From Phytohabitans flavus (lineage in GTDB: Bacteria; Actinomycetota; Actinomycetes; Mycobacteriales; Micromonosporaceae): 64,000 nt of DNA. The notes under the pieces were generated by a model, which did not search any database, had not been told where the DNA came from, and saw nothing but the letters and a program-made list of their open reading frames with translations. This document shows positions 50,109-58,943 of the stretch, piece after piece (the stretch's first letter is position 1; each line of letters opens with the position of its first letter). The DNA lies in assembly GCF_011764545.1 (NCBI RefSeq), contig NZ_AP022870.1, positions 1,286,001-1,350,000 of the forward strand. Reading direction: 5' to 3'. The translations under genes and the position numbers were made by a program.

Positions 50109-52052
50109 CTACCCGGCAACGTCATCCTGGCCGGCGGCGGCCGCGAGTTTCGGACGTACCTGCTCGGCGTGGGGATGGCCGACCTCGTCCAGGACTTCCA
50201 GCGCATTCTGCCAGGCCTTGCCCGCCGCGTGAGGATCGCCGGCGGCGTGGTGGACGTCGCCGAGGCCGGCCAGTATGACGCCCAACAGGGAACGGTCGCC
50301 GAGTTTCTGAAGCAGGTCGGCGGCGTGTTGATAGCAGGTCACGGCCTGTCCGTAGTCGGCCAGGCGGCTGTGGATGTAGCCGAGGCTGTCCCAGGTGACG
50401 GCGAGACCGTCGCGGTCGCCGACCTGCTGGAACAGGGCGAGGGCCTCGGTGCAGTACGACAGGGCCCGCCGGTGCTCGCCGAGCTGGGCGAGGCACCAGC
50501 CGATCCCGTTTAGGCAGCGCGCCTGCCCGGCGCGGTCGCTCGCGGCGCGGGACAGCTCCAGGGCCCGCTCCGTGACGCGGAGCGCCCGCTCGGGCCGGCC
50601 CTGCCCGAGGGCGGCCTTGGCCAACCCGATGAGCGTATGTACCTGGCCCGGGATGTCACCGGCCCTCGTGTAGGTGCGCAGTGCCCGCTCGAAGTACCGC
50701 TCGGCCTCCTCGTGGCGCCCCGCCCGACCGAGGCTCAGCCCCAAGCCGCGCAGGGCATAGCCCTGCCCGACGGGGTCGCCGAGGCGGCGTGCCGCGTCCA
50801 GGGCGAGGTGCTGCATCGCGGCCAGTTCGTCCAGGTACGAGCGGCGCATGAGGAACGCCGTGTGTGCCCACGCGAGCTGCCAGGCCTGCGTGTCGAAGCC
50901 GGTTGCCGCGGCCTGTTCGACGGCGGCCTGGAGCACCGGGTGCTCGGCGGTGAACCAGGCCATCGCGGCCGCGAGGGTGTCGAGGGCCTCCGGGCTGACA
51001 CCTGGCCGCGCCGGCGGGAGCACCAGGCGCTCCCACATCGGATGCATCCACCGAGCGGCGGCGTCCGCGGTCCGGAGGTAGTGGTCGAAGAGGCGGTGGG
51101 TGGCGTCCTGTCGGGCGGTGGGTCCGTCGTGGGTGCGCGCCTGCTCGGCGGCGTAGGCGCGCAGTAGGTCGTGGAGGACGTACCTGCCGGGAAGGTATTG
51201 GGTGACGAGATGGGCCCGCGCGAGTTCGTCGAGGAGGTGGCGGGCGTTGTCCGGACCGGTCGCGGCGAGACTCGCGGCGGCCGCGGCGGTGACGTCCGGG
51301 CCGGGGTGCAGGCCGAGGAGGCGAAAGAGCTGGTTGGCGTCGGGGCTGAGGGTGCGCTGGGACCAGGAGAAGACCGCGCGGAGGTCCGTCGCCGGGTCAC
51401 CGCCGTCGAGCGCGTCGAGGGTACTCGTGGCGTGGCGAAGCTCGTCGGCGAGCGCGGCGAGTGGGAAACCGGGGCGGGCCGCGGCGCGGGCGGCGACGAT
51501 CGCCAGTGCGAGGGGCAGGCGGGCGCAGCGTGCCACGATGTCGCGGACCGCGTCGGGCTCGGCGGCGGTACGCGCGGCGCCGAGCCGGCGGGTGAGCAGG
51601 CCGTGGGCTTCGGTGGCGGTGAGCAGGTCGAGGGTGAGCGGGTGCGCGGCCTCGGTGGCGGCGAGGCCCGTGAGCTGGTCGCGGCTGGTGATGACGGCGA
51701 CACAACCGGCGGTGCCGGGCAGGAGCGGTCGAACCTGTTCGGCGTCGCGGGCGTTGTCGAGCACTACGAGTACCCGCCGGCCGGCCAGAACGCTGCGGTA
51801 AAGGGCGGCCCGGGCGTCCACTCCGGACGGTATGCGGTCGACGGGAACGTCGAAGGCGTCGAGGAAGCCGCGCAGTGCCTCGGCCGGGTCGAGGACGGTG
51901 CCGGACGGATCGTAGCCGCGCAGGTTCACGTAGAGCTGTCCGCCGGGGAAATGCTGGGCGGCCCGATGGGCCCAGTGGACGGCGAGCGTGGTCTTGCCGA
52001 TCCCGGCGGTGCCGGAGACGGCGGAGATCACCACGGCCCCGGCGTGCCGCAA
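50109..52052 (-). CDS. NB-ARC/TPR half of a SARP-family regulator (continues 52028-52951)
   Basis: 647 residues. It opens GAVVISAVSGTAGIGKTTLAVHWAHR (Walker A), then VLVVLDNARDAEQVRPLLPG (Walker B), AVITSRDQLTGLAA (sensor), the helical ARC domains (CARLPLALAIVAARAAARP; LFRLLGLHPGPDVT) and about six TPRs (QGYALRGLGLSLGRAGRHEEAERYFERAL and similar, in outline). There is no ribosome-binding site before its first Met. Adding one base to the C4 run at 52037-52040 links it to the DNA-binding half as one 947-residue AfsR/RedD-like regulator. The end overlaps a beta-helix fragment. Confidence 0.9.
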   Translation of the reverse strand: MRHAGAVVISAVSGTAGIGKTTLAVHWAHRAAQHFPGGQLYVNLRGYDPSGTVLDPAEALRGFLDAFDVPVDRIPSGVDARAALYRSVLAGRRVLVVLDNARDAEQVRPLLPGTAGCVAVITSRDQLTGLAATEAAHPLTLDLLTATEAHGLLTRRLGAARTAAEPDAVRDIVARCARLPLALAIVAARAAARPGFPLAALADELRHATSTLDALDGGDPATDLRAVFSWSQRTLSPDANQLFRLLGLHPGPDVTAAAAASLAATGPDNARHLLDELARAHLVTQYLPGRYVLHDLLRAYAAEQARTHDGPTARQDATHRLFDHYLRTADAAARWMHPMWERLVLPPARPGVSPEALDTLAAAMAWFTAEHPVLQAAVEQAAATGFDTQAWQLAWAHTAFLMRRSYLDELAAMQHLALDAARRLGDPVGQGYALRGLGLSLGRAGRHEEAERYFERALRTYTRAGDIPGQVHTLIGLAKAALGQGRPERALRVTERALELSRAASDRAGQARCLNGIGWCLAQLGEHRRALSYCTEALALFQQVGDRDGLAVTWDSLGYIHSRLADYGQAVTCYQHAADLLQKLGDRSLLGVILAGLGDVHHAAGDPHAAGKAWQNALEVLDEVGHPHAEQVRPKLAAAAGQDDVAG

Positions 52053-52951
52053 CCGTCATCCCGACCGGGAATAAGGCTGTCGAGTGTGGACAACTCGCGA
52101 ATCCTGCCGGTGAACCCGGCAGGTGCCAGCGGCAACTGCGCCGGAATCGGCTTGGTCGCCGGCGCCGGGGCTACCCCGGTCCCTGCGGGCGCGGCTCGGG
52201 ATGTTTCCGGCGGCGGCGGGTCGAGGGCCGGCTCCTGGCGCAGGATCGTGGCTTCGAGGTCGCGGATCGGCCGGCTCGGGGCGATGCCGAGGTCTTCGTC
52301 GAGTACGCGTCGCAGCCGCTGATAGACCGCGAGCGCGTCGCTCTGCCGGCCGGACCGGTAGAGCGCGAGCATCAGCTGCCCGTGCGCCGGCTCGTCGTGC
52401 GGGTCCTGCCGCACCAGGTCCTCGAGGTCCGGGATGACCTCGGCGCGCTCTCCCGCCGCGAGCCGCGCGTCGATGAGCGCGTGCCTGGCCCGCAGCAGCA
52501 CCTGATCCAGCCGCTCTGCCTGACCGTCGAACCACGCAAGCCCGGTCAGGTCGACCAGCGGTCGATCCCGCCACAACGCGACCGCCGCCCGCAACAACGA
52601 CACCGCGTGGCCCGGGTCCGTCGATCGGCGGGCCTGAGCGATCATCTCGTCGGCCACCTGTACGTCCGTGTCGCCGCCGTCGAGGTCCAGCAGGTAGCCC
52701 GGTGCGCGGGCCACGATCGACGGGCTCCCGGCCAGCACGCGCCGCAGGTGCGACAGGTGGCTCTGCAGTGTCACCGCCGCCGCCCGGGGTGGCGCGTCCT
52801 CCCAGACGACGTCGATGAGCCGGTCGGTGCTGACGATCTCGCCCGGCTGCAACGCCAACGCGGCGAGCACGGCCTTTCGCCGCAGGCCGCTGACCGGCCG
52901 CGGGACACCGTCCAGCACGACATCGATCGAGCCCAACAGCCGCACCCGCAC
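52028..52951 (-). CDS. DNA-binding and BTAD half of a SARP-family regulator
   Basis: The GTG at 52951 has GGAGG eight bases upstream. It starts VRVRLLGSIDVVLDG, the OmpR-like winged helix of SARPs, with GLRRKAVLAALALQPGEIVSTDRLIDVVW; the BTAD domain follows (AVSLLRAAVALWRDRPLVDL, EPAHGQLMLALYRSGRQSDALAVYQRLR). The frame ends GCGTPGPW just before the NB-ARC domain because of the run at 52037-52040. SARPs activate secondary-metabolite or developmental genes through direct heptamer repeats. It is divergent from the TPR protein at 53159; the frame is open further upstream but antisense to that gene. Confidence 0.9.
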   Translation of the reverse strand: MRVRLLGSIDVVLDGVPRPVSGLRRKAVLAALALQPGEIVSTDRLIDVVWEDAPPRAAAVTLQSHLSHLRRVLAGSPSIVARAPGYLLDLDGGDTDVQVADEMIAQARRSTDPGHAVSLLRAAVALWRDRPLVDLTGLAWFDGQAERLDQVLLRARHALIDARLAAGERAEVIPDLEDLVRQDPHDEPAHGQLMLALYRSGRQSDALAVYQRLRRVLDEDLGIAPSRPIRDLEATILRQEPALDPPPPETSRAAPAGTGVAPAPATKPIPAQLPLAPAGFTGRIRELSTLDSLIPGRDDGCGTPGPW

Positions 52952-53158
52952 GTGCCCGACCTCCGGCCCCCCAGGACAACAGGACCAAAGGTACCGCCGT
53001 ACCTCGTTCCCCATTGAGCGCGTTTGTAGTGCTTGGCGCGCGGGGCCGCCGGCGTTGCAGCGCGACCGCAGCCCTGTTGCAGCAGGCGGTGCGAGCCTTT
53101 CCGCTTGGTGTGCCGGCCGTCCGGGCCGGCCACTCTCGGACGGGGGCGAGAGGCAGCG
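52952..53158. promoter_or_regulatory. Divergent promoter region, SARP / TPR regulator
   Basis: 207 bases between two outward-reading regulator genes. It must hold both promoters. No clean heptamer direct repeat could be picked out by eye; GGCCGGCC-type symmetric patches near 53115-53135 are the only structure seen. Confidence 0.35.
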
Positions 53159-55138
53159 ATGCAGATGGAGAAAGCGACGTGCGTGGACGGCCGCGCGCCG
53201 GCCTTGTTGAGCGACGGTCGTGTGGTCGGGCTCCAGCCGTTGCTCCGGGGCGGCACGCACGCCCTGTGGGCGGACGGTGATCGGCTGGCGAGCCGGGACT
53301 GGTTCGACAACGCCTACCGGATGGCCGAATCCGAGGGCGACTTGGAGGCGATGGCCTGGTCCGCCCTGGGCCTTAGTGGGCTGTGGCTGCACGAGCATCG
53401 CGACACCGCGGCCGCGGTACTGCTGGAGACCCGCCTGCGGCGAGCGCTTGCCACGGTCGCCCCCGACTCCTCGCTCGGCCTCCGCCTCGCGGCACGCCTG
53501 GCCGGGGAGGCCGACTACCGCACGAGCCAGCACGCCCGCATCCTCGCCGCGGTGCGGGAAGCCGGCAACGCCGATGATCCTGTTGCGCGGGCGGAGGCGG
53601 GCAGCATGGCCCACCAGTGCCTGCTCGGGCCGGAACACCGGGAAACACGCCACGCGCTGGCGCAGGACCTGGTCGCTGACAGCCTCCTGACCGCTCGCCG
53701 TGGCGACCTGTTGATCGGCCTGCTGTGGCGCACCGTGGACCTGTTCCTCGACGCGGATCCGCACGCCGAGCGGTACCTGGCCGAGCTGAAGGGCCATCTG
53801 GCCCAGGATCGCCACCTCGCGGTCGGGTTCGTGGTAGACGCGATCGACGTCATGCTGAGCATCCGGGCGGGCCGCATCGAGGAGGCCGAAACGCTCGCCG
53901 CGACCTGCGCCGAACGCGGCCAGGCAGCTGGGGACGCCGACGCGCTCGGCTGGCACGGGACGCACCTGGTGGCCCTCCGCTGGTACCAGGGCCGGATCGC
54001 AGAGCTGCTCCCGGCGTTGCGCGAGCTGGTGAACTCGCCGACATTGAGCGCGAGGGACGACTCCCATCTCGCCGCGCTTGCCTTGGCCGCGGCGGCGACC
54101 GGGGACCAACGGCAGGCCTCCGGCGCGCTGGCGAAGCTGGGCGGCGGCGACCTGGCCGGGCTGCCACGATCCAGCACCTGGCTGCTGACGATGTACTGCG
54201 TCGCGGAGGCCGCTCACCTGCTGCGAGACGGTGCGACGTCAGCGACGGTCTACGACCTGCTGCGTCCGTTCGCCCATCTCCCGATCATGGCTGGTCCAGG
54301 CGTCGCGTGTTTCGGCTCCGCGCACCACGCACTCGGCGTCGCCTCGTTGACCAGCGGCGACGCGGTCCAGGCGGTGGAGCATCTCCGCGAGGCGGTGCGG
54401 CACAACGTCGTCATTGGACACTGGCCGGCGGCGACGCTGTCCCGCGCCAGGCTGGCGCAGGCGCTCCGCGCCCGAGCACGCCCGGTGGACGCCGCGGAAG
54501 CGCAGCGGGAACTCAGCGTCGCCGCGCAGGACGCAGCGGGCTTCGGTATGGCGTTGCCTGCCTTCGAATGGCGGGCCGCCGCGCGGGCCCAGCCGCGGAC
54601 CGTGAGCTGCCAGCGTCGCGGTAGCCGGTGGATGATCGAGTTGGGCGCCCGGGCCGCGGTCGTCGACGACCTCCTCGGCATGAGTTACCTCGCGGTGCTG
54701 CTGGCCAACCCGGGCTCCGAGATACCCGCGATCCAGTTGGCCGCCGGCCCCGGACTGCTCAGCGCGGCGGCCGTGGACAGAACCGCCAGCTCCCACCAGC
54801 CGGTCCTCGACGAGCAGGCCGTGCGCGCGTACAAGCGACGGCTGTCCAACCTGCAAAAGGAGGTCGATGGATACCACGCCAGAAATGACATCGCCCGCGC
54901 GGCCCGGGCACAGGAGGAGCTGGACTGGCTGATCGCGGAACTCAAGGCGAACTCCGGGCTCGGCGGGCGACCCCGGACATTCGCCAAGAGCGACGAACTC
55001 GCGCGCATTTCCGTCGGCAAGGCCATCCGCCGGGCACTGCAGCGCATCGCGATCGCCGACCCGGCCATCGGCCGGGAACTCCGCGACACCATCACCACTG
55101 GTGCGCAGTGCTGCTACCGGCCGAACCTCTCGCGTTGA
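53159..55138 (+). CDS. Large TPR-like protein with AAA-regulator C-terminal domain
   Basis: 659 residues from the ATG at 53159 (GAGAGG upstream). Most of it is helical repeat (RDWFDNAYRMAESEGDLEAMAWSALGLSGLW, RAEAGSMAHQCLLGPEH, LREAVRHNVVIGHWPAATLSRARLAQALRA in outline). The last 120 residues carry AVRAYKRRLSNLQKEVDGY, QEELDWLIAELKANSGLGGRPRTF and VGKAIRRALQRIA, a C-terminal domain I know from large actinobacterial AAA-ATPase transcriptional regulators. The ATPase itself and any HTH are absent, so it may act as a partner of the divergent SARP. Alternatively it is an N-terminally shortened relative. Confidence 0.75.
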   Translation: MQMEKATCVDGRAPALLSDGRVVGLQPLLRGGTHALWADGDRLASRDWFDNAYRMAESEGDLEAMAWSALGLSGLWLHEHRDTAAAVLLETRLRRALATVAPDSSLGLRLAARLAGEADYRTSQHARILAAVREAGNADDPVARAEAGSMAHQCLLGPEHRETRHALAQDLVADSLLTARRGDLLIGLLWRTVDLFLDADPHAERYLAELKGHLAQDRHLAVGFVVDAIDVMLSIRAGRIEEAETLAATCAERGQAAGDADALGWHGTHLVALRWYQGRIAELLPALRELVNSPTLSARDDSHLAALALAAAATGDQRQASGALAKLGGGDLAGLPRSSTWLLTMYCVAEAAHLLRDGATSATVYDLLRPFAHLPIMAGPGVACFGSAHHALGVASLTSGDAVQAVEHLREAVRHNVVIGHWPAATLSRARLAQALRARARPVDAAEAQRELSVAAQDAAGFGMALPAFEWRAAARAQPRTVSCQRRGSRWMIELGARAAVVDDLLGMSYLAVLLANPGSEIPAIQLAAGPGLLSAAAVDRTASSHQPVLDEQAVRAYKRRLSNLQKEVDGYHARNDIARAARAQEELDWLIAELKANSGLGGRPRTFAKSDELARISVGKAIRRALQRIAIADPAIGRELRDTITTGAQCCYRPNLSR

Positions 55139-55218
55139 CCTCAATGGAACGGGACGGCACGCCTTTTGGGTATGAGCCGGGCACCGGACCCGGCGTGTTC
55201 TTAAGGGAGGAATCGACT

Positions 55219-55770
55219 TTGAGGCGACATCGACTCGGTGCGGTGTTCCTGGCGCTCGCCATGGCACTCGCCGCAGGCCTGGCGCTCACACCGCCGGCGT
55301 ACGCGGACACCAGCGGGACAACTCAGAACTATGGAAACGGCCTGTGTCTGACGCCCGATAACGGAGTGACGGGTGCTCTTGTCAGGCAGCAACCCTGCGA
55401 TCGAATCACCACCGGCGCGCGTAACCTTATGCAGGAGTGGGACCTCATCTGCAAGGACGCGAACTGCGGCGTGCGCCAATATCGCAACAACGGAAGCGGG
55501 CTCTGCCTGCGTGCCCGGGGGCCGGGCGGTCCCAGCAACGGCCTACAAATCATGCTGTGGGCCTGCAACCAGATCAGCGACCTCAACTGGATGAACCGGC
55601 CGGGTCCGGTCGCCGGGACGTTTGTACTCGAGTCGCGCATAGCCGGCTCGACGGGGTACTGCCTCGACGTTCCGGGCGGATCGTGGACGCCGGGCGTGGC
55701 CCTGCAGCTCTACCAATGCAACCAGACTCCGACGCAGGCCTGGCAGATGCTGTTCCCCGTCATCGAGTAG
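55219..55770 (+). CDS. Secreted ricin-type beta-trefoil lectin protein
   Basis: 183 residues from a TTG at 55219, which has GGGAGG eight bases upstream. The signal peptide is AVFLALAMALAAGLALTPPAYA. The trefoil repeats are visible: NGLCLTPDNGVTGALVRQQPCD, QYRNNGSGLCLRARGPGGPS, LQIMLWACNQISDLNW and GYCLDVPGGSWTPGVALQLYQCN, with Q-x-W at QAWQML. Cys pairs fit one disulfide per repeat. It binds glycans, probably in the wall or substrate. No enzyme is fused. Different in detail from the lectin at 31.3 kb. Confidence 0.85.
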   Translation: MRRHRLGAVFLALAMALAAGLALTPPAYADTSGTTQNYGNGLCLTPDNGVTGALVRQQPCDRITTGARNLMQEWDLICKDANCGVRQYRNNGSGLCLRARGPGGPSNGLQIMLWACNQISDLNWMNRPGPVAGTFVLESRIAGSTGYCLDVPGGSWTPGVALQLYQCNQTPTQAWQMLFPVIE

Positions 55771-55810
55771 CCCGAGAGCGGTGACCGGGCAACCGCCCGG
55801 TCACCGCGCC

Positions 55811-56126
55811 GGTACCGCCGCCTGCAGGTCGTGATGCAGGGCTTCATCCGCCGGCGCATCCCGATGTTCCTGAGGTGCGGGCTCACGATGCTGCCTGCCC
55901 TGGTGGTGCTCGGGCTGGGCTTGCCGACCACCGACAGCCTGGTGATCTCGCCAGGTGGTGCTCTCGTTCGGCATCCCGTTCGCGCTGGTCCTGCTGCTGC
56001 TGACCCGCCGCGTCGACACCATGGGCACGTTCGTCAACAAACCGCGCCACGACGGCGGCTGGCGCGATCGCCGCGCTGATCATCTCGCTGAACGTGTACC
56101 TGCTCTACGTCACGTTCCTCGGCTAG
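55811..56126 (+). pseudogene. mntH: C-terminal remnant of an Nramp/MntH metal transporter
   Basis: The peptide GFIRRRIPMFLRCGLTMLPAL, LPTTDSLVIS, VLSFGIPFALVLLLLTRR and TMGTFVNK, then AALIISLNVYLLYVTFLG* is the end of an Nramp-type Mn/Fe importer (helices 9-11). At least two frame changes (near 55952 and 56042) are needed and the first two thirds are missing. Confidence 0.75.
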
Positions 56127-56166
56127 GCCGATGCGATGCCGGCGCGGAGCGCCGCTCGGCGTGCCC

Positions 56167-56439
56167 TCAAAGCGTCGCCGTCGCGGCGATCCCGGCTAGG
56201 CCGAGCAGGGTGAGCGCGGCGCTCACCAGCAGGACGGTCCCCACGTTGGCGCTCCACCACTCGACCCGCACGCGAACACAACCGGGCACGTCTCGCGGAT
56301 CGAGGCCGCGCAGCGCAAGCAGGTTGGCGGTCATGCTCAGGGTGGCCAGCGCGCCGATCCCGGCCGCCGTCTCGGCGAGGGTCCGCAACATGGCCGCGTC
56401 TATGTGGACTCCCTTGTCGCGCCGAACCTGATGACGCAC
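56167..56439 (-). CDS. Small membrane protein, unknown
   Basis: 90 residues with two hydrophobic helices (LAETAAGIGALATLSMTANLLAL and VGTVLLVSAALTLLGLAGIAATA) joined by a polar loop (LDPRDVPGCVRVRVEWW). It lies tail to tail with the mntH remnant. No family recognised; it might itself be a remnant. Confidence 0.5.
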   Translation of the reverse strand: MRHQVRRDKGVHIDAAMLRTLAETAAGIGALATLSMTANLLALRGLDPRDVPGCVRVRVEWWSANVGTVLLVSAALTLLGLAGIAATATL

Positions 56440-56568
56440 CGGCTTTCCGGGTGACTACATGAGACCTCGGCCCAGGCCCGAAGCGCGTCTCAGCCTGAGA
56501 CGGGTCGCCCGACCGCCGCATGCTCTACTGGTACTCCCGGCTCTCCGCACTGTACGGCGGTGCCGGAG

Positions 56569-57230
56569 TCAGAGGTACTCCATCACGGCCTCGCGCCATG
56601 GGCTGTCCTCATTGGACACGGCCGGGCCGTCGAACTGGCGAAACCGCTCGACGACCTCCTCACACAGCTCCCTGATCTCCGCGTAGAAGTCCGGTAGCGC
56701 CGCCTTCTCCTCCGGAGTGCGCGCGTTACCCCACGCGGTGGTCTCCTCTGCGCCAGCCCACGTCTGCTGTGCGGTCAAGACGGGCAGGAGCCAGTGCCAG
56801 CGCCAGGCGAAATCGACCAACCGCGCGACGCTGGAGTTCAGCAGGACCGGGCGCACGCCGTCCGGAAACATGTGCTGGAGCTGCGGGTGGACTTCGTCGT
56901 ATGTGAACGTCGGCACGGCCAGCACCTCGCCCGAACCCGCGCGCGCGGCCACCCTGGCCTCGCCGAACCCCCGATCCCGTAGAGCCGGGAGCCGTCGGTC
57001 ACCAACTCCGGCTCGCGGGCCGACTGGTAGTCAGCGACCAGCCCGTACAGCGAGTCGTCCCGGGCCGGCGGCAGTCCGTGGGACCACAGCGCCTCCCGGT
57101 CGGGGGCGGGCAGGTCCCACTCTCCCTCGGGGACGCCGGGGACGACTGAGAGGCGCCGACCTTCGGTCAGCGCCTCCAGAGGGGCGTCGAATATCCGCGA
57201 TACCTCCGCCCGCGCCTCGTCGATGTCCAT
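56569..57230 (-). CDS. SUKH-4-like immunity-type protein, one apparent frameshift
   Basis: Two frames join into one 220-residue protein if a base is added to the C5 run at 56968-56972 (so that LYGIGG continues with FGEARVAARAGSGEVLAV). The segment VRPVLLNSSVARLVDFAWRWHWLLP matches the strand-helix core of SUKH-4 proteins ('vNsSl..Fv..l..y'), with the earlier part IFDAPLEALTEGRRL to LYGIGG forming the N-terminal sheet. SUKH proteins neutralise nuclease toxins; the context gives no toxin. The C-terminus, FRQFDGPAVSNEDSPWREAVMEYL in outline, is well defined. Confidence 0.65.
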
Positions 57231-57602
57231 CACGGGGTCAGGCTAACAACGGCCGGGGCTCACCCATGTACGGCATTGAGGATCCCCGCCCATGCGTTCT
57301 CGCCTTTGTCGAAGCTCCATGAAAGGACCGCCCTCTGGTACTGGCCAACCCGTTTGGCGCACGCATGCTTGATCGCGGAGCAGAAGTTGCGTTCGGAATA
57401 CCTGCGACGACGGCGGCGCAGCAATGTCAAGGCGAGTAAACCCGACCGCCTCTACGGTCCGTGCGCGCTCGGGCGCCGGGACGATGGCCAGGATGAGGGA
57501 CAGGCTTGCGGCGGCGTCGACGACCCGTGCCGGCCCGTGGTGTCGGCGTGCACCGTAGCCGGCGCTCGGCATGCGGCCGGAAGACGGTGTCCTGGGGCCA
57601 CC

Positions 57603-57870
57603 ATGGACGTTGATCGTCTTAGGCGTAGCCGAGGGAAACCTGCTGCTCAAGGACGGGCAGCTGGCCGCCGTCATCGACTTCGGGACATGCGGCGTCGGCG
57701 ACCCAGCCTGCGATCTGGCGATCGCCTGGACGTTGGTGACCGCCGACGGACGGCAGGCATTCCGGAAACGGTTATCCGTGGATGAGGCGACGTGGGCGCG
57801 GTCAAGTGGCCTGGCCACCTGGCCAGTGTTGGCTCGGCGATTCGGGCTATTCGTGGGGTGTGTCCTGGAC
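57603..57870 (+). pseudogene. Aminoglycoside phosphotransferase-family C-terminal remnant
   Basis: VAEGNLLLKDGQLAAVIDFG and VGDPACDLAIAWTLVTADGR are the end of the catalytic loop and the metal-binding DFG-like motif of APH/choline-kinase-type enzymes. The preceding HGD is degraded to LG, the N-terminal lobe is missing, and the end runs into unrelated sequence near ATWAR. Non-functional. The interval 57234-57600 shows no other gene. Confidence 0.7.
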
Positions 57871-57872
57871 GG

Positions 57873-57878
57873 TAGCAT
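57873..57878 (+). promoter_or_regulatory. -10 element TAGCAT of a leaderless gene
   Basis: TAGCAT stands six bases before the ATG at 57885 and no ribosome-binding site is present, so transcription probably starts at the start codon. Confidence 0.45.
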
Positions 57879-57884
57879 CCGCGC

Positions 57885-58670
57885 ATGCCGTATGCGGCCA
57901 TCGATGGCCAGGCCATCTACTACACGGACACCGGTGGCAGCGGCCCGGTGCTGATCCTGGCGCACGGCTTCCTGATGGACCACGAGATGTTCGCGCCGGT
58001 CACCGCGCAGCTGCGTGCGGCGGCCCGGGTCGTGGTGTGGGACCAGCGCGGGTTCGGCCGAACCCGGTTCGACGGTCGCCCGTTCACGTTCTGGGACTCC
58101 GCTCGGGACTGCCTCGCCCTGCTAGACCACCTGGGCGTGGAGCGAGCGGTTGTCGGCGGTATGAGCCAGGGTGGGTTCGTGGCGCTGCGGGTGGCGCTGA
58201 CCGCGCCGCACCGAGTCCGTGGGCTCGTGCTGCTCGACACCGAGGCGGGGGCCTTCACCGCCGAGGAGCGCGCGGAGAACGACGAGATGTGCCGGCGCTG
58301 GCTCGAATCCGGTCCGGTCGATGAGCTGGCCGGCCCGGTGGCCGCGCACATCATCGACGATCCGGTCCGCCATCCGTACTGGATCGGCAAGTGGCGGCGG
58401 CGGCCGAAGGAGCTGTTCGCCGAACCGTACCGCGCGCTCGCCACCCGTGAGGACGTCACCGGTCGCCTCACCGAGATCGGCTGTCCGGCGCTCGTCGTGC
58501 ACGGTACCGGCGACGTCGCGATCCCGTTGGAGCGGGCGCGGCTGCTCGCCGCCGGGCTGCCCGGGGCGGCTGACGTCGTCCAGGTCGCCGGTGCGCACGC
58601 CGCCGCCCTCACCAACCCGCTGCCGGTGGCGTCTGCGATCCGCGCGTTCCTGACCCGCCTGGAGCGGTAG
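57885..58670 (+). CDS. Alpha/beta-hydrolase
   Basis: 261 residues. Fold and active site are complete: oxyanion strand VLILAHGFLMDHEMF, VVVWDQRGFGRT, nucleophile elbow GGMSQGGF (Ser about 93), acid in HGTGDVAIP and His in VAGAHAAALTNP. Members with this layout are esterases, lactonases, haloperoxidase-like or dehalogenase-like enzymes; the substrate is not evident. The small lid (residues 120-180) is short. It stands alone with a leaderless promoter inside the end of the phosphotransferase remnant. Confidence 0.9.
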   Translation: MPYAAIDGQAIYYTDTGGSGPVLILAHGFLMDHEMFAPVTAQLRAAARVVVWDQRGFGRTRFDGRPFTFWDSARDCLALLDHLGVERAVVGGMSQGGFVALRVALTAPHRVRGLVLLDTEAGAFTAEERAENDEMCRRWLESGPVDELAGPVAAHIIDDPVRHPYWIGKWRRRPKELFAEPYRALATREDVTGRLTEIGCPALVVHGTGDVAIPLERARLLAAGLPGAADVVQVAGAHAAALTNPLPVASAIRAFLTRLER

Positions 58671-58817
58671 CCGGCCGCCCGCCCATCCCCCGGCCGGGCG
58701 CGCAATGACCTGACCAATCGGCCGGGTAGAGATCCTCGGCGCCACCCGCCCCTCTCATCGACAGCTGCGCGAAGGTGCGCTGAAGTGCCCGGCTACCGGG
58801 CAATCCGTAACGTGTCG

Positions 58818-58845
58818 TTGCACAAAAATCACGAGACGGTAAATT
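58818..58845 (+). promoter_or_regulatory. Candidate sigma-70 promoter of the ABC/monooxygenase operon
   Basis: TTGCAC (58818-58823) and TAAATT (58840-58845) with 16 bases between, in the only AT-rich patch before the binding-protein gene, leaving a leader of about 90 bases with GAGGAG at 58931-58936. Confidence 0.4.
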
Positions 58846-58943
58846 AATTGGCCAGGTCACTTGATGATCGCTCGGACTCGGGCTTACGGTCTGGCCCTCG
58901 CCCTCGTCGCCCGGGGCGGGAACCCGAACTGAGGAGAGCACGC

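Noticed and set aside
52952..54217. Leftward extension of the SARP N-terminal frame to 54217
   Set aside because: It is antisense to the TPR protein. The GTG at 52951 with GGAGG eight bases upstream and the standard SARP beginning VRVRLLG fix the start there.
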